15,456 bases of DNA from JAFAGX01 sp035501575 (GTDB lineage: Bacteria > Acidobacteriota > Terriglobia > Terriglobales > Acidobacteriaceae), in NCBI GenBank assembly GCA_035501575.1, contig DATJVZ010000257.1:1-15456 (forward strand). Direction: 5' to 3'. Each line of letters starts with the position of its first letter. Position 1 is the first letter of the stretch. Shown piece by piece: positions 1 to 6,965 of this stretch. The notes beneath the pieces are model-generated. The model had not been told where the DNA came from. It ran no database searches and was given only the letters and a program-made list of their open reading frames with translations. Position numbers and translations under genes: made by a program.

Positions 1-422
1 TGACCGGCATTGACGTACCAGAGCGTACTGAGAGTCTCTTCGTAGCAGCCCACAAAGGCGGGACAGGAGCGGGTTTCGTCGGCTGTCTCGAGAATCGTTC
101 GATTAAGCTGCAGGCAAAGTTCGATCATCGCTTCGGCGAGGTTGATGTCCTGTTTCGCGAACACCTGGGGGCCTACTTGGCGAAAGGTAGTACGCACCGC
201 GGGCGCAATTTTTTGGCTCCCCTTCTTGCCGTCGATACACTCAAGCAGTGCGAACAGAACCCGGTTGGGGCCGATGCGCAGGAAATCGTGGAAATCCCGG
301 TCCTTCCGCCGAGCATAATAGACGGCCGCCAGGCTGGCGTCCCGGAGCTGGGCAACGTCGGACTCGACCAGCTCACCTTGGGGATGAGATTTGCGCCGGT
401 GAAGGTGGAATGAGGCCAGCAT
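1..422 (-). CDS. SpoIIE/PP2C-family serine phosphatase, N-terminal part (partial, runs off left edge)
   Basis: The gene reads from ATG 422 towards the left edge; 140 residues are visible and no stop is reached. Upstream the frame is closed by a TGA seven codons before the ATG, so 422 is the likely start; its ribosome binding site is weak. Family features seen: a DFHDFLRIG segment (residues 43-51) matching the DFYDF-type metal motif of SpoIIE/RsbU phosphatases, a helix with PAF.GCYEETL and the LWYVNAG end of the segment just before the usual His. Known members dephosphorylate phosphoserine on anti-sigma antagonists or related partners. Oddity: the second metal motif, normally GDVSGKG, reads LECIDGKK here, so the usual Asp is replaced by Glu-Cys (residues 61-62). 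The protein seems to consist of the phosphatase domain alone, with no sensor domain in front. Function of this copy is inferred from family only. Confidence 0.72.
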   Translation of the reverse strand, partial: MLASFHLHRRKSHPQGELVESDVAQLRDASLAAVYYARRKDRDFHDFLRIGPNRVLFALLECIDGKKGSQKIAPAVRTTFRQVGPQVFAKQDINLAEAMIELCLQLNRTILETADETRSCPAFVGCYEETLSTLWYVNAG

Positions 423-611
423 GCCTGCGGCGGAAAAGTATCACGGAACGGTGAGGGTGGCAATGGGTGGTGGCCCGGGAGAAGGGAAAAGCGCCCTTTC
501 CGCAGCGGATGACGCTTAGGATTCTCTTCTGACGTCGTTGCCCTAGAATCTTCGGATGATTTTTGGTCGCGGGGTCTACAATCGTGGGCTGACTTCCCGG
601 AGAAGCCTGCC
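423..611. other. Divergent intergenic region between phosphatase and sugar-enzyme genes
   Basis: This 189-bp gap lies between a leftward and a rightward gene, so both promoters must be here or nearby. On the plus strand a TACAAT box at 577-582 could be a -10 element, but there is no matching -35 at a good distance. On the minus strand TTGCCA (458-463) and GATACT (437-442) are separated by only 15 bp. Neither promoter is convincing. A good ribosome binding site (GGAGAAG, about 599-605) precedes the ATG at 612. Confidence 0.4.
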
Positions 612-1454
612 ATGATCAATCGGCGCGAATTTCTCTTCTCCTCGAGCCTCGCGGTTCTGGGCTATGCTGGCCTCCGTTTGCCTGGCTCGAGCCGCCCGCT
701 CGGGGTGCAGCTCTACACCGTGCGCGCCCAAGCGGAGAAGGATCTTCCCGGCGTGCTCGCCTCCGTGCGCGAGATCGGCTATCGCGAAGTCGAGACCTAC
801 TGGAATGTTTATTCCCATCCCGCTGCCGAATTGAAACGCATGATCGAGGACCATGGCCTCTCGGTTCCCAGCGGACACTTCGACTACCAGGGGCTCGAGC
901 AAAAACTCGATTATGCCCATACCCTGGGTGTCGAATACGTTATCTGTCCCATGCTGCCCGAATCCATGTGGAACTCCCTCGACGGGTTCAAACAGGCGGC
1001 GGACCAGTTCAACCGCTGGGGAGACGAGGTCCGACGGAGGGGCATGCGCTTCGGCTTCCATAACCACAACTACGAGTTCCGACGCTTCGGAGATACCACC
1101 GGGTTTGACGAGCTGGTTTCCCGCACCGACCCAGCGCTGGTGTGCTTCGAGATGGATTGCTACTGGGTCACGCAGGCCGGTCAGGATCCGCTCCAGATGT
1201 TAGAAAAGTTAGGCCCTCGCATCCGGCTCTTGCACCTGAAAGATCGTAAGCCGGGTTTTCCGCCCTCGCAAACGAAAGATGACCAGGCGGAGCACTTCAC
1301 CCCGGTGGGTACGGGCACCATACCGTGGAAGCAGATTCTCGCGGCCGCCCAAACCCACAGCATCGCGCACATGTTTGTCGAGCAAGACTCAGGAGATCTT
1401 CCACCTCTCGAGGAACTTCGTATCAGTTACAAGAATCTTGAACCGCTGCTTTAG
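612..1454 (+). CDS. Xylose-isomerase-like TIM-barrel sugar isomerase/epimerase (or keto-sugar lyase), Tat leader
   Basis: A 280-residue protein of the sugar phosphate isomerase/epimerase (AP endonuclease 2-like) TIM-barrel family. The barrel begins with GVQLYTVR (residues 31-38). The expected metal ligands of the family are visible: Glu155 in FHNHNYEF, Asp182 in FEMDCYW, His208 in LHLKD and Glu257 in FVEQD. The N terminus has NRREFLF followed by a hydrophobic run, a twin-arginine-type leader, so the enzyme probably acts outside the cytoplasm. Start at 612 is supported by GGAGAAG seven bases upstream. The next gene, an exported Gfo/Idh/MocA oxidoreductase, follows after 37 bp on the same strand, so they are probably co-transcribed. 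Relatives isomerise or epimerise sugars, and some cleave or hydrate 3-keto-glycosides; the pairing with an oxidoreductase fits the latter, but the substrate cannot be read from the sequence. Confidence 0.85.
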   Translation: MINRREFLFSSSLAVLGYAGLRLPGSSRPLGVQLYTVRAQAEKDLPGVLASVREIGYREVETYWNVYSHPAAELKRMIEDHGLSVPSGHFDYQGLEQKLDYAHTLGVEYVICPMLPESMWNSLDGFKQAADQFNRWGDEVRRRGMRFGFHNHNYEFRRFGDTTGFDELVSRTDPALVCFEMDCYWVTQAGQDPLQMLEKLGPRIRLLHLKDRKPGFPPSQTKDDQAEHFTPVGTGTIPWKQILAAAQTHSIAHMFVEQDSGDLPPLEELRISYKNLEPLL

Positions 1455-1476
1455 CCGAGCAGGGATTCACTGCGCT

Positions 1477-1484
1477 AAGGAGGT
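1477..1484 (+). promoter_or_regulatory. Full-consensus Shine-Dalgarno sequence
   Basis: AAGGAGGT lies seven bases before ATG 1492. It decides the start of the oxidoreductase gene against an in-frame extension that would begin as far up as 1279, inside the preceding gene. It also suggests strong, independent translation of the second gene of the pair. Confidence 0.85.
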
Positions 1485-1491
1485 AGTGCCC

Positions 1492-2859
1492 ATGGAAAAG
1501 AGCTGGCTCACTCGTCGTCAATTCATCCGCATCGGAACCGGAGCGCTGGCCGCGGGGGTGAAGGCTACTCTGCTCGAACCAAAGCTGCTCGCTGCCTCCG
1601 CCCGAGCCGTACCGCCGAGCGACCGAATACGATTCGCTTCCGTCGGAACCGGAGTCCGAGGCTGCGAGTTGCTGGGGGCCTCTCTGCGGGTGCCGGGTGT
1701 TGAATGCGTCGCGGTATGCGATCTCTATGACTCGCGTCATCAGGCAGCCCGGGAGGTGCTGAAGCGGGAGGTTCCCGTGACCCGCAATTATCGCGAGATC
1801 CTCGATCGCAAGGATGTGGACGCCCTGATTGTGGCGGTTACCGACCATCAGCACCGCCGCGTAGTCGAGGATGCCTGCGCGGCAGGCAAAGACGTCTATT
1901 GCGAGAAGCCGATGTCTCATACCGTCGAAGATGGCTTTCGCATGGTGGATGCCGCCCAGAAGAACAAGCGCATGATCCAAATCGGCAGCCAAAGGGTCAG
2001 TTCGATCCTTTACGCCAAAGCCAAGGAGATCTACAACTCGGGCAAGCTCGGCGACGTAACCGCGATCGAGGCCTATTGGGACCGCAACGACGCGAGCGGC
2101 GCCTGGGTGTATCCGATTCCCCCCAATGCCAGCGAGCAAACCATCGACTGGAGCGCCTTTATCGACGGTGCGCCCAAGCGGCCCTTTGATCCCGTCCGTT
2201 TCTTCCGTTGGCGGTGCTTTAGCGATTATGGGGAAGGTCTGGCTGGCGACCTGTTTGTGCATTTGATCTCCGGCATTCACTTCATTACCGGCACCAACAC
2301 CGTGGCCGAACGTGCCCAATCGAGTGGAGGGCTTTTTCGCTGGAAAGATGGACGGGACTTTCCCGACCTGATCGAGACCTTCTACGACTATCCCAACTTC
2401 CGGGTTCTGCTGCGCTGCAATTTGAATAACGAAGGCGGAGAATTCATCGGCTTTTACGGCATTAAGGGAACCATGGTCATTAAGGATTCCACCTTGACCT
2501 ATAAGCCTCAGGACACTCGGGAGAAACCGGAGGACTATTCCATCCATGGTTGGCCGGAACAGTTGCGCACGGAATATCTGCGCAAATGGAAGGAAGAGCA
2601 TCCGGTCGCGGCACCGTTAACCTTCAAGGTCGACGAAGACACGGAAGTGTTCACCACTCCGCCGGATTACAGCGATACCGCCGACCACCAAGCCAACTTT
2701 TTTGAGGCCGTGCGGACGAGGAAGCCCGCGGTCGAGAATGAGGTGTTCGGCAACCATGCGGCCATCGGCTGCCACCTGGCGAACTACGCCTACTTTAATA
2801 AGTCGATCGCCGTCTTGGATGCAGGGGCCAAAAAGATTCGGAGTGTCTCGGCTAGTTAA
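1492..2859 (+). CDS. Tat-exported Gfo/Idh/MocA-family NAD(P)-dependent oxidoreductase
   Basis: A 455-residue oxidoreductase. Domain order: a twin-arginine leader (LTRRQFIRIG, residues 6-15, with a possible cleavage after Ala-Arg-Ala just before VPPSDRIRF); a Rossmann fold with the dinucleotide motif VGTGVRG at 51-57; the family hallmark CEKPM at 137-141, whose Lys139 is the conserved catalytic/binding lysine; then the alpha/beta substrate domain with a DLFVHLISGIHF helix that carries the conserved histidines. The family oxidises or reduces sugar hydroxyls, and some members keep a tightly bound nicotinamide cofactor; a Tat leader fits a protein folded with its cofactor before export. It follows the TIM-barrel gene by 37 bp and shares its likely role. 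The stop codon overlaps the stop of the convergent peptidase gene by four bases. The substrate is unknown. Confidence 0.88.
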   Translation: MEKSWLTRRQFIRIGTGALAAGVKATLLEPKLLAASARAVPPSDRIRFASVGTGVRGCELLGASLRVPGVECVAVCDLYDSRHQAAREVLKREVPVTRNYREILDRKDVDALIVAVTDHQHRRVVEDACAAGKDVYCEKPMSHTVEDGFRMVDAAQKNKRMIQIGSQRVSSILYAKAKEIYNSGKLGDVTAIEAYWDRNDASGAWVYPIPPNASEQTIDWSAFIDGAPKRPFDPVRFFRWRCFSDYGEGLAGDLFVHLISGIHFITGTNTVAERAQSSGGLFRWKDGRDFPDLIETFYDYPNFRVLLRCNLNNEGGEFIGFYGIKGTMVIKDSTLTYKPQDTREKPEDYSIHGWPEQLRTEYLRKWKEEHPVAAPLTFKVDEDTEVFTTPPDYSDTADHQANFFEAVRTRKPAVENEVFGNHAAIGCHLANYAYFNKSIAVLDAGAKKIRSVSAS

Positions 2860-4277
2860 TTCCCGTATTTTTCGAGGACATATTTCCCGACCTCGGTTTC
2901 AAGCTGCCCGTAATCGGAATGAACGATGGTGCGAAGCGCAGCTTCGGTCGAGCTGCCCTGTCCCAGTCTTTCGAGGATTCGGCGCAAATCGTCAAGACCC
3001 GAGGTTTCGCTGATATATTGCGTAGCCGCCAGAGATTCTTCGTAGGCGAGGCTGGCTTCGGTGGGCGAGAGCGGGGCAAAACTTCCTTCCAGCATATTCA
3101 GGGGAATCTCTTGCTGGGCGCGATAGAGCCCGGCCAGATCCCGGCCGTGAGCCACGGCTTTCGGCTCGAAGAGCTGAGCCAGGCCCTCGTTCAACCACTG
3201 CGGGCAGCGCCCCGCCGAAATCTGGTTCACAAACGAGTGGGTCAATTCGTGTTTCAGCACCCGAGCCAGCTCCCCAGTGACCGAGTTAAGGCCTTGCGTG
3301 GGAATCCGCAGCTTTCCGTCGTTGATGGCGCCACTCCAGGATGGCGCCTGGGTCACGTCAAAGAATGTCTGGGAGGTATAGAGAACCACGGCAATGCTAT
3401 TGCGGGGTGCAACTCCCAGTTGGCGAACCAAGTCATCGTAGTCGGACTCGAGCGCGGCGAGGATCTGGCTGCGCAAGGCGTCTGAGGTTTGCTCTCCCTC
3501 GTAATGCAGGGTGAAGTGGTTGCTTTCCCGTTCCGAATAGCCGGCTTGAACCGTCGCATCGCGCTCGGCCTTGGCCAGCAACTGCGCCACCGTGGCATCG
3601 GGCCGGAGTTCTAGAGAATGCTTCCAGGTGCGGATCGCCTCCCGGTCGCGGTCGGCGGCATATTGAACATAACCGAGGACGGTGAGCGTGTCGGGTGAGT
3701 CGGGGGCGATGCGAACCGCATGCTCAGCATAAGGCAAGGCTTCGGCGGCATGCCCGGTTTTGACCAGCAGGGCGGCGTAGTAGTTCAGGATGCTGGGATT
3801 CTCGCCGTCAAAACGGAGGGCGGTTTCGAGGTAGTTTCGCGCCTTGGGGAAGTTGCCGTGATCAAATTCGTTCTTGCCGGCGAGGAAATAGGCGACCGAG
3901 GTGGTTTTGGGGTTTCCTAAAGCTTCCAGTCGAGACAATTCGCCATCATCGGGATGGCCGTCGCGAATGACCCCGGCGAGCCCTGCCGAGTCCGCCATCC
4001 CGGGGTCAGCGGGATGGAATGCGGGGAGATCGCGGCTATTCTGGGCGCCGCTTCCGGTTTGGGGCGAGAGGCCTCCGCTTTCAATACGATCGACCAGGGA
4101 TTTGGGAATGGCGTAAGTGTCGTCGCCGACGTCATATTCGATCTGGGCGCCTTTTTCGCGGACTTGTTCGGCCCAGATGGTGCGTCCGTTCTTCAGGTGA
4201 ATGACATCCGCGAGGGCGGGCGCGACCAGGGTTAAGACCAGTGCTGGGGATAGAGCGAGGATGACAGGGAGCCGCAT
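2856..4277 (-). CDS. Secreted TPR protein with peptidase-MA (gluzincin) domain
   Basis: A 473-residue protein. Residues 1-23 form a Sec signal peptide ending in Ala-Leu-Ala. Residues 24-66 (DVIHLKNGRTIW...) look like a small beta domain. Residues about 127-226 hold roughly three tetratricopeptide repeats (LAGKNEFDHGNFPKARNYLE is the clearest). The C-terminal half is a zinc metallopeptidase of the MA-like type: His343-Glu344-x-x-His347 in LKHELTHSF and the third ligand Glu364 in WLNEGLAQLFE, 17 residues on. Start at 4277 gives the only complete signal peptide; no clear Shine-Dalgarno sequence is present. It is divergent from an M1-type peptidase (38-bp gap). Its targets are unknown. It could be an active protease or, as in some TPR-gluzincins, a scaffold that keeps the fold; the catalytic residues seen here are intact. 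Confidence 0.85.
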   Translation of the reverse strand: MRLPVILALSPALVLTLVAPALADVIHLKNGRTIWAEQVREKGAQIEYDVGDDTYAIPKSLVDRIESGGLSPQTGSGAQNSRDLPAFHPADPGMADSAGLAGVIRDGHPDDGELSRLEALGNPKTTSVAYFLAGKNEFDHGNFPKARNYLETALRFDGENPSILNYYAALLVKTGHAAEALPYAEHAVRIAPDSPDTLTVLGYVQYAADRDREAIRTWKHSLELRPDATVAQLLAKAERDATVQAGYSERESNHFTLHYEGEQTSDALRSQILAALESDYDDLVRQLGVAPRNSIAVVLYTSQTFFDVTQAPSWSGAINDGKLRIPTQGLNSVTGELARVLKHELTHSFVNQISAGRCPQWLNEGLAQLFEPKAVAHGRDLAGLYRAQQEIPLNMLEGSFAPLSPTEASLAYEESLAATQYISETSGLDDLRRILERLGQGSSTEAALRTIVHSDYGQLETEVGKYVLEKYGN

Positions 4278-4315
4278 TCAGGCGCATTCTAGAAGACAGG
4301 GAGTAGTCGAAGTAG
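4278..4315. promoter_or_regulatory. 38-bp divergent start region of two peptidase genes
   Basis: The start codons of the TPR-gluzincin gene (minus, 4277) and the M1 gene (plus, 4316) are only 38 bp apart. This is too short for two separate promoters, so the control elements must overlap each other or lie inside the opposite coding region. This is a common sign of joint regulation. No specific operator was recognised. Confidence 0.4.
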
Positions 4316-6901
4316 GTGACCAAGGTAATTGCCAGGAGCCACCGATCCCGCCGCTCGGCGCGCTGTTGGGTGCTGACGGCGGCGATTGCTTTGGGCGCCG
4401 GCCACCCGAATCTTCTCTGCCAGAATCAGCCCGCCGTCCGCGTCCTCGGCGAAACCGCAAAACTCCAAGCTCCTTCGGCGGAGGCGCTCTTTCTCGAGCT
4501 CGGCAATGTTGGCCTAAATGCGGCGCGAGTCTACCGCGCCCGTGAGGTTTCTCTCGATCGCGCCGGTTTCCACATTACCCTCGAGGATGGGGTGATTGGC
4601 TTCACCGACGATGTCGCTGGGCGCGTCACCGGTGCCCTTTTTGAGGGAGATGGAGAAATTCTCGTGACGCCGCCCAATCAGGTCGAGCGCGCTTCGATGA
4701 TGTTTCAAACCGGTGCGACCATCCTCGAAGAAAGATTCTCGAGCGCTTATTTTCGCTTTAACGATGATACCTTTCGTGAACTCCAGCCCTCGCTGTCTCC
4801 CAGCGAAGACGCCCTGGATTTTGTGACTCGCGAGGAGGAACGGGCGCGCCTTTTGGCCCAGGCCGATGCGCTACGCATCTTTATGACCTTGAGTCGCTTC
4901 CTGCCTGTCAGCGTGCCGGCCGCCTCGCCGGCGATTCCAGGGGAGGAACCAAGCGCGGACGACCGTTTCCTGCACGTGTCCATGCAAGGCATGACGAAGG
5001 GTCGGTTCGACGTGTACTTCGATTCGAAGATGCCCGAGGAGGTCTGGGCCGCCCAGACGCGAGAGGTCGATGGGGTTCCTTATTACGATGTTTGGACCGC
5101 GTTCTCCGCTCAGCCCAAGGCAAAGCCTTCGAGCGACTTTCTGGCCGAGGAGGGGGGCCGGACGAGCCCCCTCGACCTTACCGCCTCGCGCGTTCGGGTT
5201 GTGATTACGCCGCCTACCCGGATCGAAGCCGATGCGGTCCTGGATCTTGCAATCCGGCGAGGAGGACAGCGGGCGATTATCTTCGAGCTGGCCCGTACGT
5301 TGGTGATCAAGCAAGTGGATGCCGGCGGTGAACGCCTGGAATTCATTCATAACCCTGCCATCGAGGGCAGCGAACTTTCTCGCCGCGGCAACGACTTGGT
5401 CGCCGTGGTCTTCCCGCAGCCCACGTCGACGGGGCAGCGAATCAAACTGCACTTCGTCTATGGCGGGGATGTGCTCTCGGAAGCGGGGCCGGGGCTGTTG
5501 TATGTGGGAGCGCGCGGGACCTGGTACCCAAACCGCGGCCTCACCATGTCAAATTTCGACCTGGAGTTTCATTACCCGCCGGGTTGGACCCTGGTGGCCA
5601 CGGGCAAACGGGTAGACATGCCGGCCGGGTCGGGATCGGGAGAGCAAGTGAGTCGCTGGATCTCGGAACGCCCGATTCCACTCGCCGGTTTTAATTTGGG
5701 GAAATATCGGCAGGTTGTAACGCGCGCCGGCCAGGTCACGGTCGCTGCATTCGGAACCGCCGGCGTGGAGCGGGGATTTCCGCAACCGGAGAACCAAGTC
5801 TTCATTCCACAACCACCGGGGGCGATTGGCGGCGTCATGCCCTCCCTGGCGGTTGCTGCCGAGGAGCCCTCGCCGGCTCGAAACGCGCAGATGGTAGCGG
5901 CCACCGCCGCCCGCGCCGTGGAATTCTTTTCTCACCGCTTCGGTCCTTACCCTTACGGAGAGCTGGCGCTCACCCAGATCCCGGGGAACCTGAGTCAGGG
6001 ATGGCCGGGACTTGTCTTTCTTTCCAGTGTCTCGTTCCTCACTGCCGACGAACAATCGGCACTGCATCTCGACGTCGTGGACAAGGCCTTGATCCAGAGC
6101 GTAATCGCCCACGAAACGGCGCACCAGTGGTGGGGCGACCTGGTTAGCTGGCGCAGTTATCGAGATCAGTGGATTTCCGAGGGACTGGCCAACTACGGTG
6201 CGCTGATGTTGCTCGAAAGCACGAATGCACGTGAGTTTCACGCCGTCATGGCAAAGTATCGCGACGACTTGCTCGCCAGGAACAAAGACGGTGTCCCGCT
6301 GATGGAGGACGGCCCGGTTACACTCGGCGTGCGGCTCTCCGACGCACAGTTTCCGGAAGGCTATCGGGCCATCAGCTATGGGCGTGGAACCTGGCTTTTT
6401 CATATGCTCCGTACCCTGATGCGAGATGGCGAGCGGCGCGAGCGGAATCGCGCCGCCGGCGAAGAAGGGAATGAACCATTTCTCCGCGCGTTGCACCGGG
6501 CGCGGGAGCGTTACGAAGGGAAAACCATCTCAACCCGGGAGTTGCTCGCGGTGTTTGAAGAAGAGCTGCCACCCTCGCTTTGGTATGAGGGGCACCGATC
6601 GCTCGACTGGTTCTATGAAAGCTGGATCAACGGAACCGCCATCCCACGTTTTGAGCTTCATAACGTCAAGTTTGCCGAGCAAGAAGGGACGGTCATCGTA
6701 CGAGGAGTGATTTCGCAAAAAGATGCGCCCAAGGATCTGGTGACGTCGGTGCCTTTGTATGCTTCGCGAGGCGGCAAGCTGGTATGGCTGGGAAGGGTAT
6801 TTGCAGATGGCCCGGAGACACCGTTCCTCATCCACGCGCCGGCGGGTACAAGAAAGATCGTGCTGGACCCGGACGAGACGTTGTTGACACGAGTGCGCTA
6901 A
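4316..6901 (+). CDS. Secreted M1-family metallopeptidase (aminopeptidase N-like)
   Basis: An 861-residue protein with a GTG start at 4316. The N terminus is basic (RSHRSRRSAR) followed by WVLTAAIALGAG, a signal-peptide pattern that supports this start; the Shine-Dalgarno sequence is distant and weak (GGGAG near 4300). Residues 40-250 are not recognised. From about 280 the M1 beta-sandwich begins (LHFVYGGD, GTWYPN), and the catalytic domain holds His599-Glu-x-x-His603 in IAHETAHQWWGDL and Glu622 in ISEGLANY, the canonical 19-residue spacing. The usual GxMEN exopeptidase motif is absent; the corresponding strand reads LSQGWPGLVFLSS (about 559-571). A SYGRG segment stands where many members have a Tyr-x-Lys-Gly. 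A short beta domain closes the protein (about 770-861). Known M1 enzymes trim N-terminal residues; without GxMEN the specificity here is uncertain. Confidence 0.88.
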   Translation: MTKVIARSHRSRRSARCWVLTAAIALGAGHPNLLCQNQPAVRVLGETAKLQAPSAEALFLELGNVGLNAARVYRAREVSLDRAGFHITLEDGVIGFTDDVAGRVTGALFEGDGEILVTPPNQVERASMMFQTGATILEERFSSAYFRFNDDTFRELQPSLSPSEDALDFVTREEERARLLAQADALRIFMTLSRFLPVSVPAASPAIPGEEPSADDRFLHVSMQGMTKGRFDVYFDSKMPEEVWAAQTREVDGVPYYDVWTAFSAQPKAKPSSDFLAEEGGRTSPLDLTASRVRVVITPPTRIEADAVLDLAIRRGGQRAIIFELARTLVIKQVDAGGERLEFIHNPAIEGSELSRRGNDLVAVVFPQPTSTGQRIKLHFVYGGDVLSEAGPGLLYVGARGTWYPNRGLTMSNFDLEFHYPPGWTLVATGKRVDMPAGSGSGEQVSRWISERPIPLAGFNLGKYRQVVTRAGQVTVAAFGTAGVERGFPQPENQVFIPQPPGAIGGVMPSLAVAAEEPSPARNAQMVAATAARAVEFFSHRFGPYPYGELALTQIPGNLSQGWPGLVFLSSVSFLTADEQSALHLDVVDKALIQSVIAHETAHQWWGDLVSWRSYRDQWISEGLANYGALMLLESTNAREFHAVMAKYRDDLLARNKDGVPLMEDGPVTLGVRLSDAQFPEGYRAISYGRGTWLFHMLRTLMRDGERRERNRAAGEEGNEPFLRALHRARERYEGKTISTRELLAVFEEELPPSLWYEGHRSLDWFYESWINGTAIPRFELHNVKFAEQEGTVIVRGVISQKDAPKDLVTSVPLYASRGGKLVWLGRVFADGPETPFLIHAPAGTRKIVLDPDETLLTRVR

Positions 6902-6955
6902 CACCTGTGCCATGCGTGCGCGGCGCGGCGAGAGGTCGATGAGCCGCGTGTTAGC
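6897..6955. repeat. Perfect 8-bp inverted repeat between M1 gene and tsaD
   Basis: GCTAACAC at 6897-6904, which contains the stop codon of the M1 gene, is exactly complementary to GTGTTAGC at 6948-6955. The 43-base loop is GC-rich and includes a CGCGGCGCGGCG run. The right arm ends just before the ribosome binding site of tsaD. It has no T-run and so is not a standard terminator; it may be a weak terminator or leader structure, or chance. Confidence 0.4.
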
Positions 6956-6965
6956 TTAAGAGGTG

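Noticed and set aside
437..463. Minus-strand promoter for the phosphatase (TTGCCA and GATACT)
   Set aside because: The 15-bp spacing is too short and the transcript would begin about eight bases before the start codon.
173..619. Minus-strand open frame of 148 codons
   Set aside because: Its product is low in family-like sequence and overlaps the phosphatase frame, which has clear SpoIIE motifs in another frame.
1279..1491. Longer N terminus for the oxidoreductase
   Set aside because: It overlaps the preceding gene; the full Shine-Dalgarno at 1477-1484 and the twin-arginine leader place the start at 1492.
1423..2601. Long minus-strand frame opposite the oxidoreductase
   Set aside because: It is the mirror of a well-supported gene in GC-rich DNA and shows no domain of its own.
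5549..6496. Minus-strand frame of 315 codons opposite the M1 gene
   Set aside because: No domain or signal; the plus strand carries the complete zinc-site sequence.
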